Assembly: GCA_019163175.1 (NCBI GenBank)
Contig: JAFLKN010000066.1
Coordinates: 1 to 36,387, forward strand
Direction of reading: 5' to 3'
Source of the DNA: Prolixibacteraceae bacterium
GTDB taxonomy: Bacteria; Bacteroidota; Bacteroidia; Bacteroidales; Prolixibacteraceae
DNA: 36,387 nt
The notes under the pieces were generated by a model. It did no database searches. It saw only the letters and a list, made by a program, of their open reading frames with translations, and was not told where the DNA came from. Each line of letters begins with the position of its first letter. Positions within the stretch are counted from its first letter, which is position 1. Position numbers and translations under genes: made by a program. Below, one piece after another: positions 17,411 to 25,070 of this stretch.

Positions 17411-17600
17411 TGATTCAACCCTTTCAGGGTTGCGATCTCCTAGATTTTATTTCCCGTGGGTTAACACCCACGGTTATTCAGATTTAACCCTTTCAGGGTT
17501 TTCTGCTCGCAAAAGTCCGAAGGACTTTAATCTGAATAACCGCCGGTAAAACCGGTGGCAATGGAATACTTGTAGTTAAGAACCCCGAAGTGGGTTCAAC
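17411..17600. repeat. Cluster of six small palindromes between two GH3 genes
   Basis: Six imperfect or perfect hairpins in 190 bp: 17416-17432 (CAACCCT-ttc-AGGGTTG), 17454-17473 (CCGTGGGT-taac-ACCCACGG), 17486-17500 (a second copy of AACCCT-ttc-AGGGTT), 17512-17528 (AAAGTCC-gaa-GGACTTT), 17540-17558 (CCGCCGGT-aaa-ACCGGTGG, one mismatch) and 17580-17597 (GAACCC...GGGTTC). In addition, 17473-17484 and 17529-17540 are exact 12-bp inverted copies (GTTATTCAGATT/AATCTGAATAAC) flanking the third and fourth hairpins. This resembles REP-like intergenic palindrome clusters. It is not coding and no transposase is nearby. Confidence 0.75.
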
Positions 17601-17612
17601 TAATACCAAGGG

Positions 17613-20132
17613 CTATCTTATAACCTTTGCAATCTCCAGCGGAATAACTTTCCCATTTGGAATCTGCAATTCAGCTTCACAGGTATTATTTGCCTTATTT
17701 AAATCTTTGCTTTCCGATACTTCTATCGTGGCAGTTACCTTGAAGTTTCCGTTCGATGCTTTCCAGTTGATTCCTTTCAATCCCTGCGCGCAAGCCAGTT
17801 CCATTCCTCCAACCGGAATAGCGGTCGATTTTGAGTAATAACTGGCAACTTCCTTTCCGTCTACATAAAACCGGATGAGGTGATCATCACCTTTGTTGGT
17901 TGCGGCTGTTCCATTGTTGATGAGTGAAGCCATAAATACAACATCATCTCCCTCCTTCGGGAAAGCTGGCATCGTTCGTATATTTTTCACCGAAAGATCA
18001 GCTTTGCCTTCTGCTTTGCATAGCGAAAACTCAGCTTTCAGTGGTAAAATATCCGATGATCCCCCAACCTGAGCGATGAAGTCTCCTTCAGGAACCTGAT
18101 ACGATTGGATTGCATCGTTGTAGATGTAAAACTCTTCAGGAGAAATAGTGATTGTAATGGTTTTCGATTCGCCCGGATTTAAGCCGACTTTCTCGAAACC
18201 ACGCAATTGTTTCACCGGCATCTGAAGTTCAGGAATAATTTTCCCCGTTGAAAGGTAGAGTTGGGCAACTTCTTCGCCGAATACTTTTCCCGTGTTTTTC
18301 AGGTCGAACGAAACTTCCACGTTGTCGCCAACCTTTGCATTTGGATTATTGACTTTGATATTGCTGTATTCGAAGGTGGTGTAGCTGATTCCGGAGCCAA
18401 AAGCAAATTCAGGAACTAGATTTTGTGCATCGTACCAACGGTAACCCACTCCTTTGCTCACCAAATTTCTGAAATCGGGACTGATCGGGAAGATCTGACT
18501 ATCGTCTTTTGGGATGGTGGCTGGTAATTTTCCTGAAGGATTGTAGTTGCCAAACAGCACATCGGCGATGGCACGACCACCTTCCTGTCCGGGATAAAAC
18601 GCATAAAGCAATCCTTTTACATTGTGTATTACTGGAGTGACACTACAGGTTCCGCCTGAAATAACCACCAAAATGATGTTCGGATTCACCTTGGCAATTT
18701 CGTTGATTAGCTCATTTTGCATTCCGGGAAGCAGTACGGTTTTCGAAGCCCGGTCGGGACGGGTAACGACTCCACCACCTTTTTCGTCGTTTTCCTTGTC
18801 CAGGAAGTAACCTTCGCCCTCAATCGTACTGTCAAGTCCGGCAACAAAAACCACGTATTCCGATATTTTGGCAGCGGCAATGGCGGCATTGAATTGCTTT
18901 TTATCGGTATCGTTGATGTTGCAGCCTTTGGCATAATTCACCCGTTCGGCTCCCAACATCGACTTGAAGGCTTTTTCTACCGGAATCCGGTATGTTGGAG
19001 AAACTCTCGAACTGCTGTGTCCGTCGAGTGGAAGCACGGCTGCATTGGGACCAATTACTGCAACTGATTTCAGCTTTTCTTTGTCGAGAGGTAAAATATT
19101 TTCACTGTTTTTCAAGAGAACCAGACCTTTCAGTCCGCTTTCGTAAACCAGTTCGCGGTGCTCTTTGCTGTCGATCACTTCCTTCGAAATAACCGGTACT
19201 CCGTCAATCATACCTGAAATCAATTTGGTGCGCAATACATTTCGGGTGGCGCGATTAACAAGGGTACTATCAAATTGTCCGGTTTTTACTCCTGAAGGCA
19301 GTTCTTTGATGTACAAGTCGTTGCCCTCGCAAAAATCGAGTTCCGATTTCAGTGCTTTTCCGGTATCGCTGAAACCGCCCCAGTCGCACATGGTGTAAAA
19401 ATCGTAGCCCCAGTGGTCGCGCAATACATCTTTAATCAGGTATTTGTTTTCAGCACATTTATCGCCATTGATCCAGTTGTAGGCGCACATCACCGAAAGA
19501 ACGCCCCCGCCCTGAATGGTTCTTTTCCAATGGTAACCCCAGAATTCGACCAGACTGCGCTCGTCGCTCAGGTAATTATTGGTTCGGCGATTGATTTCGT
19601 AGGTATTTAGATTATAGTGTTTGATTGAACCAAACACCGATGTGGTATTTTGCCCGAGCACAAAAGCTTCGGAAATGCGGCCTCCCAAAAACGGATCTTC
19701 ACCGATGGTTTCGGGAGCGCGGCCAATACGGGGATCGATCAGTAAATCAAGTGTTGGCCCTGCAATACGGTCTTTTCCACGTGACGCTTGTTCAAGAGAA
19801 ATTGCTCTTCCCACGCGTGTAATCAACTCCGGATCCCAGGTGGCGGCCATGGCGATGGTTACCGGAAAGGATGAATATCCTTTGGCTTTATTGCCGATTC
19901 CGTGTGGTCCGTCGCTTCCTTTAAACTGTGGAATGCCCAATCGCTCGTTTCCGTCGGTGAGATAATAAAGCTGTTCAATTTTTTCCTGCATGTTCATTTT
20001 GCCGAGCAGGGTATCGAGCCGCATTTCTAAAGGACTTTGAGTTTCGACCTGTTGAACCAATGAACATTGGAATAACATTGAACCGCTTACTACAAGTCCA
20101 AAGAGAGTCATAAAATATTTTGATTTTTTCAT
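17613..20132 (-). CDS. Glycoside hydrolase family 3 with C-terminal CARDB-like domain
   Basis: 839 residues, longer than its neighbour. The N-terminal hydrophobic segment ends at C23 (MLFQC), a loose lipobox with Gln at -1, so lipoprotein status is uncertain. The barrel has IGRAPETIGEDP (about 136-147), K171-H172 and the nucleophile D250 in YTMCDWGG. An alpha/beta sandwich (EGEGYFLDKEND near the acid/base position) and an Fn3-like domain (VEVSFDLKNTGKV) follow. The last 120 residues (KADLSVKNIRTMPAFPKEG onward) look like a CARDB-type adhesion/beta-sandwich domain, uncommon on GH3 enzymes. It is clearly divergent from the GH3 at 15031-17358, so the pair probably splits linkage or substrate duties. 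It lies 30 bp downstream of the beta-helix gene in the operon. Confidence 0.88.
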   Translation of the reverse strand: MKKSKYFMTLFGLVVSGSMLFQCSLVQQVETQSPLEMRLDTLLGKMNMQEKIEQLYYLTDGNERLGIPQFKGSDGPHGIGNKAKGYSSFPVTIAMAATWDPELITRVGRAISLEQASRGKDRIAGPTLDLLIDPRIGRAPETIGEDPFLGGRISEAFVLGQNTTSVFGSIKHYNLNTYEINRRTNNYLSDERSLVEFWGYHWKRTIQGGGVLSVMCAYNWINGDKCAENKYLIKDVLRDHWGYDFYTMCDWGGFSDTGKALKSELDFCEGNDLYIKELPSGVKTGQFDSTLVNRATRNVLRTKLISGMIDGVPVISKEVIDSKEHRELVYESGLKGLVLLKNSENILPLDKEKLKSVAVIGPNAAVLPLDGHSSSRVSPTYRIPVEKAFKSMLGAERVNYAKGCNINDTDKKQFNAAIAAAKISEYVVFVAGLDSTIEGEGYFLDKENDEKGGGVVTRPDRASKTVLLPGMQNELINEIAKVNPNIILVVISGGTCSVTPVIHNVKGLLYAFYPGQEGGRAIADVLFGNYNPSGKLPATIPKDDSQIFPISPDFRNLVSKGVGYRWYDAQNLVPEFAFGSGISYTTFEYSNIKVNNPNAKVGDNVEVSFDLKNTGKVFGEEVAQLYLSTGKIIPELQMPVKQLRGFEKVGLNPGESKTITITISPEEFYIYNDAIQSYQVPEGDFIAQVGGSSDILPLKAEFSLCKAEGKADLSVKNIRTMPAFPKEGDDVVFMASLINNGTAATNKGDDHLIRFYVDGKEVASYYSKSTAIPVGGMELACAQGLKGINWKASNGNFKVTATIEVSESKDLNKANNTCEAELQIPNGKVIPLEIAKVIR

Positions 20133-20162
20133 ATAAGAGTTCCTGATTTTCAGAATTATTAT

Positions 20163-22208
20163 CTATTTAATAGTAAGTTTTGAAAATGTCCGGTAAGGAA
20201 CCCGATTCCCTGTAATTTCATCGAACACAGTGTTTTCAAAAGGGAAAACTGCACCGCGAATGTCATTACACAGCAAATAAATTTCGTGCGAATTCCTGAT
20301 CTGAAAACAGGTAAAATAGGGTTCCCATACCCCGGTAGTACGGTGACTTATAAAATTGGTAAAGAGTATGTTGCGGCAATCTTTCAGGTAAACACCCAGT
20401 GTTTGCTCACACCCTCTGTCTTCTTCCAATTGAAGCGCATAAAATGACCAGTTTTCGATGTTGTCAAGTTTAACTTCAAGGTCTTTGTGATGCTCGATAG
20501 AAATCTCGTAAATATTTCCCGGAGTTTTGGTATCGCTTACAAGGAATGGCATCCCGGAACGTCTGTCGTTGATCCAGAAATTTTTAAATACGCCGCCTCC
20601 ACCATCGGTAATCCATATGGTGCAGGCTTGTCCTTTACCAAATAAAGCCTTGTCATTACCTCCGTTGAAAAGTCCATCATTGATATACGAATTTATTCCG
20701 GCCATCCATTTAATACCGATTACTCCGGGATTATTGCCAAAATTAAATCCGATTCCGGTAATGCCATTCGTCCCATTTTTGGGAGTTACCAGTAAAGGTT
20801 TCTTAATCTCAGGATCGGTAAAACCAGGGGTTCCGTCTTTAAGAATCAATTGGGTCATTGAAGGCTGAAATCCAATTAATGTTGTTTGCTCCTTCAGGTT
20901 TAAAGTTTTAGATATAACATATTTGCCAATCGGAACATAGATTGTATTGTGCTTTGCAATTGCTTTTTCAAAAATATCAGTACAATCGGTACTTCCGTCA
21001 CCTTTTGCACCCAATTCAGCAATATTGACCCAGCCAGTCTGTGCAGGTAATTCAGACACATCTTTTGGCTCAAATTCACCTAAAGATTCTATAGGCGACT
21101 GCTCCATTTTCGTTTCAAATTTTGCTGAATTCTTTTCTCCTAAAGGCATTTCGATATGCAACCCATGCGAGAAACTCTTGATTAAAAACACAGATGCAGG
21201 AGCTGGATAGTCCATTTTCACATCTTCTTTTCTCCATCCCTGTGTTCGTCCGTTAAACCTCACACTATAAGGCACTTTCGAAAATTTGACATTCTCAAGA
21301 TTGACCTGCAAATCGGGTGGAACAAAATTATTAATATGCATTCCGGTTGCCGAAATATCTTCAAACCACGAATCCTTAACAAACAATTTTTCACGATCGG
21401 GAACCAAAATCCCAACCGGAGCATTTTTAAACCTGTTACGAATAACAAGCATTCTTGCCCCATTGCTTATCAGGCAAGCTTCGCGTTGTTGTTCGAAAGT
21501 ACAATCCAACACCATACATTGCCAATCGGGTGGCGAGGCATTGGTTTTTATGCCCCACGATCCCCCACGAAAGGTGCAATTCTCAATTATATTGCCCATC
21601 TCTTCAATTCCGCCGAGCCCATTTCCAATGTTGAAGTCGATGTTTTCGAGTACACAAACCTGCGAAACATGATACCTTACTGCAATAGCAGCAGGGTTGC
21701 CAACTCCAATTTCAAAATTGATATTGCTGATGCCTGAAAAAAAAGTTACCCAGGTTCCATCCATAAACTCAGGAGTTTGCCACACGCCGGGTTGCGGATC
21801 GCGACTGGCACCTTTGCTCTGGCAAAAATGAACCATGTATTTATGCTCTCCTTCCTGAAACCCGGGAGAATTATCGCCAAGTTTAAAGGTTGGCCGTTTG
21901 GCTCCATAACCGATCAGACGAATGCCCGACCATAGCCGGATTGTATTTCCGAGTCTGTATATTCCTTCAGGAATAAATATAATTCCTCCTTGCGATTGAT
22001 TCAAAACCTGATCGATGGCTGCCTGCAATGCAGGAGCATCGTCGCCCACGCCATCAGCCGAAACCTTGAAATTTGCTTTGGTAAAATACACTGCCTTTGG
22101 ATCAATGATCTTTTGGGTATAAATTGATTTGCCTTTGAAATCCTGACTGAATCCGGAAATAGGCACCAGAAGCAGCTGAAGTAAAAAAATGGTTATTATT
22201 AGTCTCAT
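20163..22208 (-). CDS. Double beta-helix protein, pectate-lyase-3/GH55-like
   Basis: 681 residues with a signal peptide (about 1-21, ISGFSQ). Two right-handed beta-helix units begin with the same signature: ADGVGDDAPALQAAIDQ (51-67) and AKGDGSTDCTDIFEKAI (401-417), each followed by a GIYRLGNTIRL- or GKYVISKTLNL-type strand. Two tandem pectate-lyase-3-type repeats are the architecture of GH55 exo-beta-1,3-glucanases, but the same fold serves GH28 and polysaccharide lyases. I do not identify a catalytic Glu with confidence. It is probably periplasmic or secreted and processes a branch or backbone of the glycan targeted by the operon. It is separated by 26 bp from the xylanase gene and by 30 bp from the GH3 gene. 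The Pfam-level domain call is stronger than the GH55 assignment. Confidence 0.7.
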   Translation of the reverse strand: MRLIITIFLLQLLLVPISGFSQDFKGKSIYTQKIIDPKAVYFTKANFKVSADGVGDDAPALQAAIDQVLNQSQGGIIFIPEGIYRLGNTIRLWSGIRLIGYGAKRPTFKLGDNSPGFQEGEHKYMVHFCQSKGASRDPQPGVWQTPEFMDGTWVTFFSGISNINFEIGVGNPAAIAVRYHVSQVCVLENIDFNIGNGLGGIEEMGNIIENCTFRGGSWGIKTNASPPDWQCMVLDCTFEQQREACLISNGARMLVIRNRFKNAPVGILVPDREKLFVKDSWFEDISATGMHINNFVPPDLQVNLENVKFSKVPYSVRFNGRTQGWRKEDVKMDYPAPASVFLIKSFSHGLHIEMPLGEKNSAKFETKMEQSPIESLGEFEPKDVSELPAQTGWVNIAELGAKGDGSTDCTDIFEKAIAKHNTIYVPIGKYVISKTLNLKEQTTLIGFQPSMTQLILKDGTPGFTDPEIKKPLLVTPKNGTNGITGIGFNFGNNPGVIGIKWMAGINSYINDGLFNGGNDKALFGKGQACTIWITDGGGGVFKNFWINDRRSGMPFLVSDTKTPGNIYEISIEHHKDLEVKLDNIENWSFYALQLEEDRGCEQTLGVYLKDCRNILFTNFISHRTTGVWEPYFTCFQIRNSHEIYLLCNDIRGAVFPFENTVFDEITGNRVPYRTFSKLTIK

Positions 22209-22234
22209 TGAATTTAGATTGGTTTAGGTTAGTT

Positions 22235-23338
22235 TCATTTTAAGCCTGACAAAAATCCATCGTAAGCTTTCTTTTTGGTGTAATTGCTGGTAAAAAGCAA
22301 AGGATATTCTTTGGGGTGCCACCAGCCAGTAAGCCATGTATATTTATCGGTAATTCCCCAGGTGGTAATTGCAAATTTTTGTGCCTGAGGCAAGGACTCA
22401 AACGATTCAACAATAGACTTATACATGTCAGATTGTTTTATCATTTCAGCATCGGTAAAAACATACGAATCAGATTTATTCTGGTTGACACGAATATCCA
22501 ATTCAGAAATATGTACCAGCAATCCTGTCGTGGCAATATCTGTCAGTCCTGAACTAACCGTGGTTTTACTGGTCCAGATAGTTGTATGAAACTGATCACC
22601 TATGCCGTCAATGGGATAACTACTTTTTTTAAATCGTTCCACCATTTTTTTCATTGAATTTCGTTTGGCTGAATTCAAAACCTGATCGTAATCGTTGTAA
22701 AAAAGCTTCACATCCGGATCGGCATTTCTGGCATATTGAAAACAGCGGCCATAAAAAGCAATCGGATCTTTAAAGGTTTTGTAAACCGTACTTTCAACCC
22801 TCAGAGTACCATCGTCAGCAAAAATTTCGTTGGCTACATCCCAGCTTACAATCTTTCCTTTGTATCTTGAAACAACTGTTTGAATGTATGTTTTTACATT
22901 GTTTTCGAAGTTAAGCGAGTCGTAAGCAGCCGTTTTAAACCAATCGGGAAATGAGCTGTACCAAAGCAAGGCATGGCCGTGGACTTTCATATTGTTCTGA
23001 ATCGCAAAATTCACCAGGTAATCTGTATTGTCGAACGAATAACCTGTTAATGAAGTCCAGATTCCCTTCATCTTCATTTCGTACTCGGCCGATAACTGGC
23101 TGTAATTGCTTTTGAAAGCGTTGGCAAAATCTGTCTCTTTCAGGTGTGCAACCGTAACCGCAGCACCGATTGGAAATTTGGCTTTTTCTTTCAGAGTTTT
23201 TGTTTCGACAACCGGAGGAGTGACAGGAATAACCGGTTCTTCTTTTTTTGAACAACCTGTAAGTGGGGTAGTTCCAATAAATATCAAGAGTAATAAAACA
23301 CTTTTTATTAGTGCGGTTTTGCAGATGAGATTCAGCAT
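22235..23338 (-). CDS. GH10 endo-1,4-beta-xylanase, surface lipoprotein
   Basis: 367 residues from the ATG at 23338. An in-frame ATG at 23413 would add 25 residues of polar sequence before the signal, which is unlikely. The lipobox LTGC ends at C29, followed by a Lys/Glu/Pro-rich tether (KKEEPVIPVTPP), typical of Bacteroidota surface lipoproteins. The GH10 barrel shows the acid/base E171 in WDVANEIF and the nucleophile E279 in VHISELDIR, plus GHALLWY (121-127) and GIGDQFH (245-251). The length is the normal catalytic size with no extra carbohydrate-binding module. It should cut beta-1,4-xylan-type backbones at the cell surface to feed SusCD. It is the first enzyme gene after susD, behind a GC-rich hairpin. 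Confidence 0.95.
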   Translation of the reverse strand: MLNLICKTALIKSVLLLLIFIGTTPLTGCSKKEEPVIPVTPPVVETKTLKEKAKFPIGAAVTVAHLKETDFANAFKSNYSQLSAEYEMKMKGIWTSLTGYSFDNTDYLVNFAIQNNMKVHGHALLWYSSFPDWFKTAAYDSLNFENNVKTYIQTVVSRYKGKIVSWDVANEIFADDGTLRVESTVYKTFKDPIAFYGRCFQYARNADPDVKLFYNDYDQVLNSAKRNSMKKMVERFKKSSYPIDGIGDQFHTTIWTSKTTVSSGLTDIATTGLLVHISELDIRVNQNKSDSYVFTDAEMIKQSDMYKSIVESFESLPQAQKFAITTWGITDKYTWLTGWWHPKEYPLLFTSNYTKKKAYDGFLSGLK

Positions 23339-23379
23339 ACTTAACGTTAGTTTTTTAGGATCAAAAGGTTTATTTGTAA

Positions 23380-23411
23380 GTGGCGCCCGGCAAATACTCA
23401 CCAGGCGCCAC
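23380..23411 (-). other. GC-rich hairpin between susD and the GH10 gene
   Basis: Perfect 8-bp inverted repeat GTGGCGCC/GGCGCCAC (23380-23387 and 23404-23411), extended by two more pairs after one mismatch, 30 bp past the susD stop. It has no following U-tract on the minus strand, so it is more likely an mRNA processing or stabilising stem than a full terminator. It would fit higher expression of susCD than of the enzyme genes behind it. Confidence 0.6.
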
Positions 23412-23441
23412 ATTATAATGAACCAACAAAAATTAAATCAA

Positions 23442-25004
23442 TTAATATCCAGGATTCTGGGGGAATGTAATCATGATATCAAGTTGACTCTTTGGTATAG
23501 GCCATCTTGTATGATGATCGTCCATCGGCGATTTTTTCGTAAAGGCTCCTAGCGTACCTCCAAAATAATGATAGGCATTGTATTGTTCTACCAGTTTGCC
23601 AATTCGTTTCAGGAAAAACCAGCGTTTTGCTTCGAAAGACAACTCACGTGCTTCCTCGTCCATCAAAACTTTTAAGTCAACTGTGGTGACATTGGCAATT
23701 CCTGCACGGGTGCGGATTTTATTAATGTATTCCAATGCTTTCGGATCTGAAGCGCCACCAATTCTCCAATGGGCTTCTGCGCCCAAAAGGTAAACTTCTG
23801 CCATACGGTACATAATCTTATCCCTGTACGACATTGCAGTACCTGCGGGTTTTATCAGATCCCTGTATTTCATGCAGCTCCAGTGGTATTCCCTGATGTT
23901 GGTGGAATAAGGCAAGGCTTTAGGGATTGGCTTACCAAAAGCAGGTGAAAGAGGATTGTTAACAATGAGGGTGTCAGGATAATAATAAAACTTCATGCGT
24001 TTGTCTTTGGTAACATCGTACAGTGTCCGCAAATAATCGTTTGGTAAATTCCAGCCAAATGAATTTCCGCCATAAACATTGTCCTCGATAATTGGATTGG
24101 GTTGTCCGGTAACCTTTATTTCATAATAACGTGACTGAAAAGCACCACCCAGCGGAGAACCCGAACCACCGGCACGATTGTCGGCACCACCAAGAAGTTC
24201 GTCAAACGGCAAAACCAGCATGGTTTCTTTGTGCTTTAAACTTGTTGCTCCAAATACCTGATCGATGTTTACAAGTGAATACTCACCACTTGCAATAATT
24301 GCATCAGTATGTGTTGCGGCAGCTGCATAATCACCCATCCACATAGCAGATTCAGCCCTCAACATGCGCGCAATTCCCTGTCCTATTTTTTCCTTGCTCA
24401 CATTATATTTAAGATTTGCAATCGCATAATCGAGATCAGAATTGATCAGTTCATGAATTTGTGCTTTGGTGGCAGGTTTGTATTCAACCGCATCGAAAGC
24501 ATTGGTTGCTGTGGTAGGAATGGTATCCAGAAGAATGTTATCATAGATGGTAACCAACCGTAAATAGGTCATTGCTCTAATGGCTTTTGCCTGTGCCACC
24601 ATTTCTTTTTTTGCTGCTGCATCCATTTCTACATTTCTTGCATTTAAAATTACAGCCGATGATCGGTCGATCATTTGATACCCGTTAACCCACATATCAG
24701 AATAAAAATCGATGCCCCCGATCATACCTGACTGGTAAATGTTTGCATCGTTGTAGGTTCTGGTAATACAAAGATCGTCGGCACAGTAAAACCAATAATT
24801 TGCGCGGGTATCGTTGGTGTCGATAAACCGGTAATAGCGCCGGTTTAAACTGTACAACCCATTCAGAGCAGTTGCTAATCCTTCCGGAGTTTTATATATA
24901 ATTTCGCTGTTGATTTTATCAAACTGATTTTCATCCAACCAGTTCGTACATGACGTGCTGAATAGGAGTGAAGCTGTTATTATTAGTACTAAAATTTTTT
25001 TCAT
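23442..25004 (-). CDS. SusD/RagB-family glycan-binding lipoprotein
   Basis: 520 residues. The signal peptide ends at C19 (STSC), giving a lipoprotein that sits on the outer face of the outer membrane. The N-terminal SusD-like part starts with WLDENQFDKINSE, a common opening for the family, followed by helix-rich TPR-like segments (AKAIRAMTYLRLVTIYDNI, about 138-156). The C-terminus ends in the classic RWPIPKSQLD motif plus NPGY. The family binds polysaccharide or oligosaccharide and forms the lid of the SusC transporter. The gene lies 66 bp downstream of susC and shares its transcript. The ligand is not predictable, though the following GH10 suggests a xylan-type oligosaccharide. Confidence 0.95.
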   Translation of the reverse strand: MKKILVLIITASLLFSTSCTNWLDENQFDKINSEIIYKTPEGLATALNGLYSLNRRYYRFIDTNDTRANYWFYCADDLCITRTYNDANIYQSGMIGGIDFYSDMWVNGYQMIDRSSAVILNARNVEMDAAAKKEMVAQAKAIRAMTYLRLVTIYDNILLDTIPTTATNAFDAVEYKPATKAQIHELINSDLDYAIANLKYNVSKEKIGQGIARMLRAESAMWMGDYAAAATHTDAIIASGEYSLVNIDQVFGATSLKHKETMLVLPFDELLGGADNRAGGSGSPLGGAFQSRYYEIKVTGQPNPIIEDNVYGGNSFGWNLPNDYLRTLYDVTKDKRMKFYYYPDTLIVNNPLSPAFGKPIPKALPYSTNIREYHWSCMKYRDLIKPAGTAMSYRDKIMYRMAEVYLLGAEAHWRIGGASDPKALEYINKIRTRAGIANVTTVDLKVLMDEEARELSFEAKRWFFLKRIGKLVEQYNAYHYFGGTLGAFTKKSPMDDHHTRWPIPKSQLDIMITFPQNPGY

Positions 25005-25070
25005 TTTTATTGATATTAAAATTAATCAGTAATCTATTGAATTATTCAGAATAGTTATTGCTACCCGTTT

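Noticed and set aside
17411-17600. Possible CRISPR array
   Set aside because: The palindromes differ from one another, there is no regular repeat-spacer period, and no cas genes are in the window.
23339-23413. Upstream ATG at 23413 for the GH10 gene
   Set aside because: It puts 25 unlikely residues ahead of the lipoprotein signal; MLNLICKTAL at 23338 gives a standard signal with LTGC lipobox.
23106-23552. Plus-strand frame (148 codons) over the GH10 start and susD end
   Set aside because: It bridges two real genes and the hairpin gap on the opposite strand; no domain is seen.
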